Part shown: piece after piece, positions 1-8,926 of the stretch
Layout: each line of letters begins with the position of its first letter
Numbering within the stretch: the stretch's first letter is position 1
Source of the DNA: Prostheceraeus crozeri
Lineage: Eukaryota; Platyhelminthes; Polycladida; Euryleptidae
Direction of reading: 5' to 3'
Assembly: GCA_907163375.1 (NCBI GenBank)
Contig: CAJQUW010010382.1
Location: forward strand, 62,001 to 126,000
Length of the DNA: 64,000 bases
Translations under genes and position numbers: made by a program
Notes under the pieces: model-generated
Told to the model about the DNA's origin: nothing
Databases searched by the model: none
Seen by the model: the letters and a program-made list of their open reading frames with translations, nothing else

Positions 1-1140
1 TTACTCTGCAATCTGATTGTATTGATTTACAAGGAGACCTGATGAATTTTCGGAACTGGTGTGTAAAATGGAAGCTTTCTCTAAACATCCAAAAATGTTG
101 TTTCGTGAATTTTTCTTTAAAACGTAAATTTGACATTTCTTATGATTATCACTTTGATGGCAATGTTATTAAAAAAGTTGATGAAATCAAGGATCTCGGG
201 GTTTATTTTACCAGCAATTTATTCTTCAACCGCCACATTTCTTTCATTGTTACTAAGTCGATTCGAATGCTTGGCTTTATTAAGCGTGCTACTCATTCTT
301 TCAAAGATATTTGTGTTTTCAAAGTTTTATATAATTAGTATGTTCGGTCCAACCTGGACTACTGCTCACAAGTATGGTCTCCAAAATGCAAAATGTGCTG
401 TGAATAAGATTGAGCGTATTCAAAAAGCTTTCGTCAGGTTCTTATGTTTTCACACTCGCATCATGTACAAAAGTGATAACTACGCTGTATTGTGCCATCA
501 TTTCCGCTTAACTACGCTCGCGCAGCGCAGGGAGATTTCAGACATTTTGCTATTTCACAAGATTGTCAATAGTGCAATCAGTTGCAATTGTTTGACATCA
601 GCTGTTTGACTTAAAGTGCCTGGTCGTATTACCAGGAATACTGGTATTTTTACTTCAAAAAGAAAAAGTCGCTTACTCTTACGCAAACATGCTTTCTTCC
701 CGAGGACATTTTGAGTGTAAACAAATTCAAAGAAATTGACGTTTCCAGTGCATCTCTTTCTACAGTAAAAAGGTTTCTGATATAACATTTCACATAATTT
801 TTTCGGTTTTTTTTGTTAGGTATCTTTTTTCTTATTGTCATGTATTTTAGGTAGGTACATTTACAGTATATCTGGTTTTTAATGTCTCACCTTTATTCTG
901 GTAATCTGTTGTATTTCATTAGTATTTGAAAAATGCTATGTATTTTTCTACTATGTCTTTTATCAAGTATATTTGTTCATACTGTAATATGTTTCAGATA
1001 CTTGTATATTTTCAGTATCTGGTTATCTATTGTCTCATTTTTATTCTGGTAATGTTGTAATCTGTATATCATTCGCATCTGATGACTGTAATTGGCATCC
1101 AGCTGTTGTCATCATTTTGAATAAATACAAAATACAAAAA
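1..1140 (+). mobile_element. 3' fragment of a CR1/Jockey-superfamily LINE (RT C-terminus plus 3' UTR)
   Basis: The left edge of the window lies inside the end of a reverse-transcriptase reading frame. Codons from about 42 give WCVKWKLSLNIQKC and KDLGVYF, the region after the RT catalytic box where LINEs read W...N..K and LGV. A frame change near 330 leads into NKIERIQKAFVRFL and RREISDILLFHKIVN, the usual thumb and C-terminal helices. Coding similarity stops near 610. An AT-rich 3' UTR follows, ending in an A-rich tail at about 1118-1140 that starts AATAAATAC. The reading frame is broken, so this is an inactive copy. The 5' end lies outside the window. The clade is inferred from motif style only. 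Confidence 0.8.
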
Positions 1141-1744
1141 CAAAGGGATAGTAGGATTCCATAGCATATAAAAGACAACTATATGAAAGAGGCATCAAAG
1201 ACATATTAGAGATATATTTAATTAAGCTCTAGCTCGACTTGTAGTCAATTGTCTGCATATCCGTTTAGATTACAATGACTGTAATGAGACCGTCAGAGAG
1301 CAATCAATTTTAAAAAGTTCAATGGCATTAATGTAAACAGATCGGAATTAATGAAAAACAGCATGGATCATTAATAACTAAAATTATCTAAATCTAATTT
1401 TGCTATTTTTGGTCTTATGTTATATCAATTTGAATACTTCTGTTGCATCATTATCAGGATAGCGAATTTGACCTAAAATGAATAGCGTATACCATCAGTT
1501 TATTGTTTTGATGATGCACAGCATTCGAAAGGCAACAACATTTTTGGATCAGCTGCATTTTCACAGGCAACAAAAATGAAATTAGTACGAATAATAACCC
1601 CATCCAGGGATGTTTGTCTACAATCGTTGACTAGAAGATGCCTGGGAGGTTGAATTTCCTAAGAATGAATGTAAACTATGCTCAGTAGAACATCGATGTT
1701 TCATCACTTTGAGCGAACTATTATGTAGACTGAATCAGAGTCTG
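1141..1744. other. AT-rich stretch, nothing recognised
   Basis: No open frame, repeat pair or terminal motif could be supported here. It separates the first LINE fragment from the left target-site duplication of the next LINE. Confidence 0.5.
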
Positions 1745-1764
1745 TATATTCTACCTGTCCGATG
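1745..1764 (+). repeat. Left 20-bp target-site duplication of a LINE
   Basis: The 20-mer tatattctacctgtccgatg occurs here and again, identically, at 5834-5853. The two copies bracket a LINE with ORF1, ORF2 and a short repeat tail, as expected for target-primed reverse transcription. Confidence 0.9.
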
Positions 1765-2021
1765 TTCATCGATCATTCTTGGCATCTATCTTGAATTTTA
1801 TATCATAGTGCTCCTTGTGCTCTAGTCTACGTACATCATCGTTGTGTTTGCTTCATCTCAAGTATACTCATTCGACAACTGGATTATAATTTGTGTTACA
1901 TCATCTTCGTATCCGCTAGTGAGTTGTTATCCACACTTATTCATCACTTGGTCAAGTCACGTAATACGGTGTCCGCAGGCTGTGCTTCTTAATTAAGCAT
2001 AAACGCGATCTCGAACAACAC

Positions 2022-2292
2022 ATTAATCCATAGAAATAAAGTGTTTATCTGAAGTTCGCTAGAATGGAAATTGACTTTAGGGTCGCGGCACATCCGGGGG
2101 AACTAAGTTGGGGCATGAAGAACCAATTAAAAGCTTCGATTTACTCATGTGACTGATTCTAACCCAATGATAGAGACGTTGGCAGGTGCATCTAAGTGAA
2201 AATGCGTGCGATTTATGTGCCGTTATTGTGCATTGCATGAAGCTTAATTTCCATTCTAGAGGGTTTATTGTTGTCAATTTCTATGCATTAAT
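2022..2292. repeat. Imperfect inverted repeat inside the LINE 5' UTR
   Basis: The sequence at 2022-2075 (attaatccatagaaat ... tagaatggaaatt) is repeated in inverted, diverged form at 2242-2292 (aatttccattcta ... atttctatgcattaat). The arms are about 50 bp around a 165-bp middle. It may be a hairpin in the LINE 5' UTR or a small foldback element captured by it. No short flanking duplication is apparent. Confidence 0.6.
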
Positions 2293-2382
2293 CATTGGTG
2301 CTGTAGTCGTGTGTTTGCTGCGTCTGGCTTGAACATCGGATACCTTTGGTTCGATTCTGCTTAATCAGTGTTACCATCGGAA

Positions 2383-3111
2383 ATGTCTGAGTTGATTGAT
2401 CTTGGAGATGAAGAACTTAGAACTGCCGCACGCAAGCAAAGTGTTACAAAACAACAACTTGTTGACGTGATTTTGAGGTTGCGGCAACAAGGTCAAAATG
2501 AACTCATGAAAATAGATTGGTAAAATAGAAAAGGTTTGAGCCTTTATTTAATCAAGTATCTGTACTGACGACCAGGTACACAGAATTGAATGAGCGTTTT
2601 ATGAAGTTGCACAGTGAATACAGTAAATTAAAAATGATAATAACGATCTTTCAGGGGAAGAACTTATCGCTGAAATCGAGGAGCGACGATACAAAAGAAA
2701 ATTCCTCATTATTTCAGGACTTCCAGAACCATTCGAAGGTACAGTTGTTGAAAGGCAGAATGCTGATAAGGAAACGTTGCAGGATGTGGCTGAAAGTCTT
2801 GGGATATCATTTCTGAATCTCACTCTTGTAAAAAAACTTGTTAACATCAACTCCGGTAAACCTCGACTACTTAGATTTAAATGTGATGACGAGACAAAAA
2901 GAATGACTATGTTGAAAAATGCTAAGTCACTTCGCAGTTCTGCAGAATACGATAAGTGTCTATTTTTCCCGATCGAACAAAGCAGCAACGGTTAAAATGG
3001 AAAGCCCTATCTGAAGATCTGAAATCTCAGCGACAAGCAGGCGAGGCTGTGGTCATTTTTCGCAATCGAATTGTTGCCAGATCGGATTTTGCGAAGCGAA
3101 ATTTTCATTAA
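2383..3111 (+). pseudogene. LINE ORF1 relic (nucleic-acid-binding protein)
   Basis: An ATG at 2383 opens a 46-codon frame (MSELIDLGDEELRTAAR..) ending at 2523. The protein resumes in other frames. A charged, coiled-coil-like stretch (YTELNERFMKLHSEYSKLK) is followed from about 2680 by RRYKRKFLIISGLPEP, KETLQDVAESLGISF and KPRLLRFKCDDETKR. It ends with a segment containing RRLKW-like and QAGEAVVIFRNRIVARSDF motifs up to the stop at 3109-3111. The pattern of a basic run, ISGLPE, then an RLLRF strand is typical of ORF1 proteins of CR1/Jockey-type LINEs, which bind the element RNA as a chaperone. At least two frame changes separate the pieces. ORF2 starts within 30 bp downstream. Confidence 0.75.
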
Positions 3112-3137
3112 ATATTTTACCAAAACAAATTAGCAAT

Positions 3138-5760
3138 GTGAACATGTGCAGTTATCCCATAATTTCTCCATCGAATGTGCAATCCTTACCATCAAAAATT
3201 AATGAACTTCGTATTGTATGCAGCATCCGACGACCTGATGTTTTTTGTCTCACTGAGTCATGGTTACATTCAGATATTGAAGACTGCGTGTTCGATTTGC
3301 CGGATTATATTATTTATCGTAACGATAGACCGACACGTAAAGGTGGAGGAACTGTAATGTATGTCCGCAAGAGCATTACTTCATTGCATATTTCCATTGA
3401 TTATCCTTTTCCCGACAATGTTTCTACAACACTTGTGAAGTTGGCGTCGTTTCGTCTGTATGTATTATGCATATATGCACCACCTTCTTGTAATACCTTT
3501 CAATTGACTTCAATTATTGACTATTTATGCTCATTGTACGATAGAATACTTGGCGTTGATGTTGACTTTGATTTCATAATTGTTGGAGATACCAATAATT
3601 TAGATACGTTTTTGCTATGCAATGACTTATGTCTTATTGACTATGTGAAGTCCCCAACTCGTAAATCTCGAATCTTGGATCATATTTTGGTCTCTAGACA
3701 ATTGAATGACATTTATAGTACAGAAAATGTTGATTATGACTCACCTTTGGGTAAAGCTGATCATGTGATGTTAACCATTACACCTAATCTCTGTCATAGA
3801 AAACCCGATGGCGTTCAGTATTGTAATGTTTTTGATTTCCGTGAATCTTTTATGGATGATTTAAGAAACATGTTGGATGAACATGATTGGTCATATATGT
3901 ATAAAGAAATCGACGTTGATTTGAAGTGGACAATATTCCGTGATACTTTATTATATTATATGAATGCATGCATTCCGCAGTATACTGTAACAATGTCTAC
4001 ACGAGATAAAGAATGGATGTCACCATTTGTAAAAATGCTCATAAATAAGAGGTGGGATGCGTATCGCTGCAATGATTGGCAAAAGTATAATTATTACAAA
4101 GGAAAAGTTCGGAAAGAAATAATAAAAGCTAAAATTGCTTGGGCTAACCGTCTGAAAGCAAAGTCCAATGGAATTTGGAAAGTTCTGGCCTCTTACTTAG
4201 GTCGAGATAGGAAAAAACATGATTTGGACAATCTTATCGAAGAACATGGTGGCCTTGAAAATACCCTGTCATTGATAGCGAATAATTTCTATGCTTCTCA
4301 GAATCACTCACCCGTGAACTCAATGCTTAGCGAAATGATCGATGATGACTGGCATGTGGATGTGAGTGCAGCTGATGTGATGAGACATCTGTCCGCTGTA
4401 AATGCCAGCAAAAGCTCTGGTGATGAATTGATACCTTAACGTGTATATAAAGAGCTTGCATCTTGTATTGCACAGCCTCTGAGCAGTATTATGCAGGCCT
4501 CAATTGACACTCGAATCTTCCCTCAAAAATGGAAAGAATCGGTAGTCATTCCAGTACTCAAGACGAAACCGGTGACCTTACAGCAATTACGCCCGATATC
4601 GCTGACCTCGATCCCATCAAAAATTTTAGAAAAAATAGTGTTAGAAAAAATGAGAAAATGCCTGGAAGCACTTTTCGGGAACGAACAACATGGATTTCGT
4701 AGAAATTCATCAACAACAACGGCTCTGATTGCTATTATGGAAGCCCTAACGGAGAATTATGACAACGAACATTATTGTGGCTCGGTTTTATTAACAGTGG
4801 ACTTTCAAAAAGCATTCGATTTCATTAATCATGATTTATTTATTGAAAAATTGTTGAATTTCGAATTACCAAAAGGATTCGTACTATGGATCAAAGATTA
4901 TCTATAAGGACGAAGTGCTCGGGTCAAGGTCAAAGGTCACTGCTCTGATTCTTATAAAATTGTATCAGGTGTCTGTCAGGGCACTGTGCTTGCCCCTTTT
5001 CTATTTTCAGTGTTTATCAGTGATCTAAAGTGCACGTTGTTAACTACTTGTGCCGTGAAATACGCCGATGATCTTTCTCTTGTATTGCCAATATGCTACT
5101 CCGATTCTAATAAAATATCAGCTTTCATTAATCAGGAGATTGAAAATGTGCAAGTATGGTGTGTTAGTAATGAATGATCTGAAGCTCAACGCATCGAAAT
5201 CTAAAAGTGTAATATGTGATAAAAGGCATTTAAATGTGTACCAGTTACCTTTTGAAGTTGTAGAAAGTGTAAATATTTTGGGCGTCATTGTCACATGTGA
5301 TTTAAGCTGGATGATGCATGTAGGTAAAATTACCTCAACTGTAAATAAGCGATTTTATACACTTCGTAGAATGAGACTGTATTTTAAACATCACGAACTC
5401 CATCAATTGTACAATAGTTTTATTAGATCTGTAATAGATTATGTATGTCCTTGTCTCGTTGGATTGAACATTACACTGTCCAAGACACTTTCAAAAATTG
5501 ATAGAAGAGCTCACAGGATCATTTTCCAAGATGACAACCCCGTTTGAAATTGCGCCGTTGATGAAATCACCCGTCGCTGAAATGTCACCAGTATAAAACT
5601 TTTCAAGAGCATAGCCACGAATAAAGATCACTCCCTTGCTCACCATGTGCCTCGTACACTTACTTTCAGCAAAAAAGTATGCTGTTCCATTGTGCAGAAC
5701 ATTGAAGCGGAAGCGATCCTTCTTTCCATTTACTGTTAACTTGATGAATGACAATTGTTG
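3138..5760 (+). pseudogene. LINE ORF2 relic: AP endonuclease plus reverse transcriptase
   Basis: The N-terminal 210 codons form an apurinic endonuclease-like domain: NVQSLPSKINEL, LTESWL (catalytic Glu), GGGTVMYVR, VGDTN and ADHVML (catalytic His). A linker with KEWMSPFVK and NKRWDAYRC follows. The RT runs from about 4491, with FPQKWKESVVIPVLK, LRPISLTSIPSKILEK, QHGFRRNSSTTTAL, VDFQKAFDFINH, GVCQGTVLAPFLFSVF and the YADD catalytic box at 5061-5072. The thumb (LKLNASKSKS, NILGVIVTCDLSWMMH) lies in another frame, and the C-terminus (KRSFFPFTVNLMND) in a third. In-frame stops occur at about 4437 and 4905, with a frameshift near 5170 and another near 5545. It was the nicking and copying enzyme of the element and is now dead. 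Confidence 0.88.
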
Positions 5761-5833
5761 ATAAATTCTCATTTTGTGATTATATGATGTTATATATGAT
5801 TTTCATTTCAAGAAATATACACTTATCTTATCT

Positions 5834-5853
5834 TATATTCTACCTGTCCGATG
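5834..5853 (+). repeat. Right 20-bp target-site duplication of the LINE
   Basis: Identical to 1745-1764. It follows directly after the TTATC-type tail. Confidence 0.9.
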
Positions 5854-6648
5854 GCATTGCAAATGTCATGAATTATGCTAAAAAAAGCTTAGCAATATGC
5901 GCCATCGAGTTTGAGCAGTAGAGAAATTATAATTTACCTCAGGACTCCTTAAAACTAAAGAATCTCATCAAAGTTAAATATACCGGAAGGACGCTGTAGG
6001 TTACTCATTAATCAGCAGACTGTAAATATATACTGTAAATATATACTGTAAATTATACTGTAAATAATTTTTGAGGAAAATGACTGAAAAAGTTATGAAG
6101 TTAAAATCCATATATGAGATCAGGCAGTTATCATTTAGGCCCACATGGAAAGGATTTAACTTGCTTTTAAGGAAAAATGCTTTTGTTTCTACGAGTACAT
6201 TTTGCTGGATTTAATTATTTATTTCCCACCAGGTTTCTGGCGATACGTAACGCATTTCACTGTTTTTTTTTCAATAACCTTTTAAGTAACTCTTTGTCGA
6301 TCCAGATTATCCAGAAGTTTATTGTATTTTACGATAAGGGTTTTACATTCGTTCCCGTAGTCTTTGAATGACAGACTTATTTTCTTCGTCAATTGTGAAA
6401 TCGCACATGAAAAGTTAGCGACATCCTATTAAAATGGATTTTATAAATGTCCCTGACAAATAGAAATTTCACGAAAGAAATTTGACCCCTTACTTAATTC
6501 ATAAATAAACAAAAATACTAAATTCATCAATGAGCTCTTTCGTCCGTTCTATTTCATGTTGAACACGGAAGTGAATAAGAAATTAGCAGCATGACGATGT
6601 TAGTACAAAAAGATCAATAGTCAGTTAGTCACCAAGACATACGTAAAG
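5854..6648. other. Non-coding stretch with a short tandem repeat
   Basis: No gene recognised. At about 6019-6066 the unit actgtaaatatat is repeated three to four times with small differences. The rest is AT-rich single-copy-looking DNA up to the left duplication of the next MITE. Confidence 0.5.
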
Positions 6649-6656
6649 TGAACAAG

Positions 6657-7176
6657 CACAGAATTAGATTGTTTAATCGTATCATTTTGCTAGAAGTGCA
6701 AACTGATTCAAAACGATGGCACATGCAGGAAATTGCTAAGTGGGCAAAAAGAAATTTTCAGTGCCTTACAGAAATAGAAAAATAGTCGTGCGTCGCTTGC
6801 GGATTGCTCTGAATTCCTTCAAAATGCTCCGGTCGCCACGACTCCTTCAGATTCGAAGAATTCAGATCATTGCGCAAAAGTTGTCTCGATAATGTTGGGC
6901 CCTCTGATCATTTTTAAAAAAGTTAGCAGGCGCATGAAAAAACGTTCACAAACTTCTGTAGAACTTGACATCGTCTGTGTCTCTTTGCTGTGTGATCCGG
7001 TTGACAACAGTCACTGAAACTTTGCACAACTTTGGTGTATTTAATGTTGAAGTGGCTGCTCATGGTTCGATTGCAATGGTATTTAGTCAGCAGACTGTGC
7101 CATTTCAATAACGTTGCATGTTCCAATGCTTCCCTTCTAGTCAAACGGAAGAAGAGACGACCTGTCTAATTCTGTG
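6657..7176 (+). mobile_element. 520-bp MITE (family 1), 8-bp target duplication
   Basis: The ends are inverted: cacagaattaga at 6657 and tctaattctgtg ending at 7176. The 8-mer tgaacaag flanks both sides (6649-6656 and 7177-7184). A conserved core cgtgcgtcgcttgcggattg marks the family, which recurs at 12707, 13065, 24026, 32052, 36354 and 61389. There is no coding capacity. The 8-bp duplication fits hAT or P-type transposons, but the CACAG terminus does not decide between them. Confidence 0.88.
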
Positions 7177-7466
7177 TGAACAAGATATCTTTCTGTACAC
7201 AAAGTACGGGTGCGAACCGTTTAATGAACAATGCCTCGTATGGACAATAGCTGGAAATTACGAGGACGGAAAGCAATCTTAAAGCGATCCAGTGCGTCAT
7301 CAACATTGCAAAAACATAATTGAAGACGACGAGTGATGACACTAGATGCTGATTGCTGGCCGATTGGAGCGCGCTCGACAGCGGTTTGTGGTGTGAAGCC
7401 AATTGGGAACATGCTCACGAATTCTGTCACCGAGCCGCCTACCGGCTTTGCCGGTGTACTTGCTAC
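7177..7466 (-). mobile_element. PLE remnant: end of a GIY-YIG endonuclease domain
   Basis: Read on the minus strand, the pieces give KYTGKAGRRLGDRIREHVPNWL, then SASSVITRRL and RFKIAFRPRNFQLLSI, then EALFIKRFAPVLCVQKDILFT in shifted frames. This order (YxGxxGRRLxxRI.EH, SAI..HL, then EA.FI...P.LC.QK) is the C-terminal GIY-YIG nuclease of Penelope-like retroelements, which nicks the target. Only this 3' piece is present, so it is a 5'-truncated dead copy. The MITE at 6657 abuts its end, and its tgaacaag target lies in the codons for the DILFT segment, so the MITE inserted into the PLE. Confidence 0.75.
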
Positions 7467-7517
7467 TGCAAGTGAAAACTGTAGCAAGTACATCGGCAGA
7501 ACCGGTTTGCGGCTCGG
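7430..7517. repeat. 88-nt hairpin with 37-bp arms made of two opposed GIY-YIG motifs
   Basis: 7430-7466 (ccgagccgcctaccgg..) and 7481-7517 (..accggtttgcggctcgg) are inverted copies 37 nt long with about five mismatches and a 14-nt loop. The left arm encodes YTGKAGRRLG on the minus strand. The right arm encodes YIGRTGLRLG on the plus strand. The hairpin is therefore a head-to-head junction of two PLE nuclease fragments, not a terminator. Confidence 0.85.
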
Positions 7518-7530
7518 TGCTTTTGTTTAT

Positions 7531-7837
7531 TTATAGATAGAGACTTGTATAACTATTTTCAAAATGGAAATCCGATCCTAAATTTTGTCACCTTCACCCA
7601 CACAAAAGTGATAGTTTTGATTTTGTATAAATCTCTTTCATCTTTCTGACATAACTCATTGAGAGGGGAAATTCAATATTGTGTAGACACTCATACATGG
7701 CTCAACGTATTTGCATATAGAATCCTTTGAAACTTAGTTTGCCTACGAAGCTGTCATTTCAATATTTCCCATTCACATATGTTCCTTCATGTAGTTATTT
7801 GCATTCATAATTACATTCAGATTTATGTTCATTTGTT
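7531..7837. other. AT-rich stretch, nothing recognised
   Basis: No gene or repeat partner seen between the PLE remnant and the left arm of the next transposon. The outer end of that transposon could lie in here. Confidence 0.4.
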
Positions 7838-8192
7838 CAGGTCCCACACTGAGGTCAAAAAGTCCCAAAATTGACAAAAAAAATCAAAAATTTTGCAGTT
7901 TTTTAGATCTAGTGATATATAAGATCTAAATGCGACGTAACTTGGGGTTTGAAAACACTTATTGGGTCTGAAGCAACAACATACTAAAATTTGAGACGAT
8001 TTGAACAAGTTCTTCAGGTCCCACATTAAGATTAAAAAAGTCCCAAAAATTACAAAAACAAAAATATTGCAACGTTTTAGAAATGATTTTGCTTAAGGTC
8101 AAAATATGATGTAGCCTGGCGTTTGAAAACATACCCAAGGTCTGAAGAAACAATATGGTAAAATTTTAGACGATTTGGACATTTTCTTCTAG
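7838..8192 (+). repeat. Left compound arm: two tandem ~177-bp units
   Basis: Both units begin caggtcccaca and contain aaagtcccaaaa.., a block ending gtttgaaaaca, then ggtctgaag.aacaa and gacgattt. The inner unit is much closer to its inverted partner on the right than the outer unit is to its own. Confidence 0.8.
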
Positions 8193-8926
8193 TTCAACAA
8201 CGATTTCTAAATCAGAGAAGAAAATTAAAATATTTTGTTTATGTTTACATTTTTTGAATTTGCGGGACTTTCATCTTTCCTTCAGCTGGATATCGATTTC
8301 TTGTGTTTTGATTTGTTATCTGGTGAGTATCGAAAATTCATACGTACAGTACAAGTGAATAGAGCTGAATTAATGAGAGTATAACTATCAATTGATCTAA
8401 TGTTTACCGAGTAGAACAAGAAACTTATTAATGAGACTAATAAGAAGGTAATGCCGTATTATAACTAGTTACTTGTACAGTACGTGTATCTCTCTGTGGC
8501 AATATATGGCGCTGCCATGTTTAGAAGATATTCAATACAAAGGCATACAGCCTTGTAGGTGCTGTCGCATGGCTGGTACTCGTATGGCTAAACAACTGGA
8601 ATGGCTTAGTATAAATTGAGTGATGAACAGTGATAAGGCTACAACTCTTCTGTCCATGAATGATTCAGCAAAAAAACAGCGGGTAGGAATCGACCATAGG
8701 TCCAGTGGCGCTCGCTGATCAGTGACTTAGTGCAATCGGCTACCCACTCATCTGTAAGGTAGCTGTAGTTTTTGGGATCTTATCCTTTTGGCTTTCTACT
8801 TCATCAAATATCAGTAATGTCTATCTTCTCTAAAAAATTACATCAGAATGAATTATAATGTCATTATGCTATGATTACTGATGTATGTATACAAATTGTG
8901 TGCAGTGTGCTTCACGTTTGCAGGTA
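8193..8926. other. Internal 5' region of the compound-arm transposon
   Basis: AT-rich DNA between the left arm and the first ATG of the gene. A possible splice acceptor (tttgcag) lies directly before the ATG at 8927, so an untranslated upstream exon is possible. No other coding segment seen. Confidence 0.4.

Larger units (their letters stand above)
1765..5833 (+). mobile_element. Complete-length CR1/Jockey-superfamily LINE, decayed
   Basis: About 4.07 kb lies between perfect 20-bp direct repeats (1745-1764 and 5834-5853). In order it holds a 5' UTR of about 620 bp, an ORF1 relic (2383-3111), an ORF2 relic with AP-endonuclease and reverse transcriptase (3138-5760), a 3' UTR, and a tail of TTATC-like units just before the right repeat. 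The perfect target duplication shows that insertion was by target-primed reverse transcription and defines both ends. The frames carry several stops and frameshifts, so it is inactive. The LINE entering the right edge of the window (62.5 kb) encodes a similar linker between endonuclease and RT, so the two are relatives. Confidence 0.9.

Noticed and set aside
5491-5772. 93-codon minus-strand open frame
   Set aside because: The plus strand here encodes the end of the LINE ORF2 (KRSFFPFTVNLMND), so the minus frame is a shadow.
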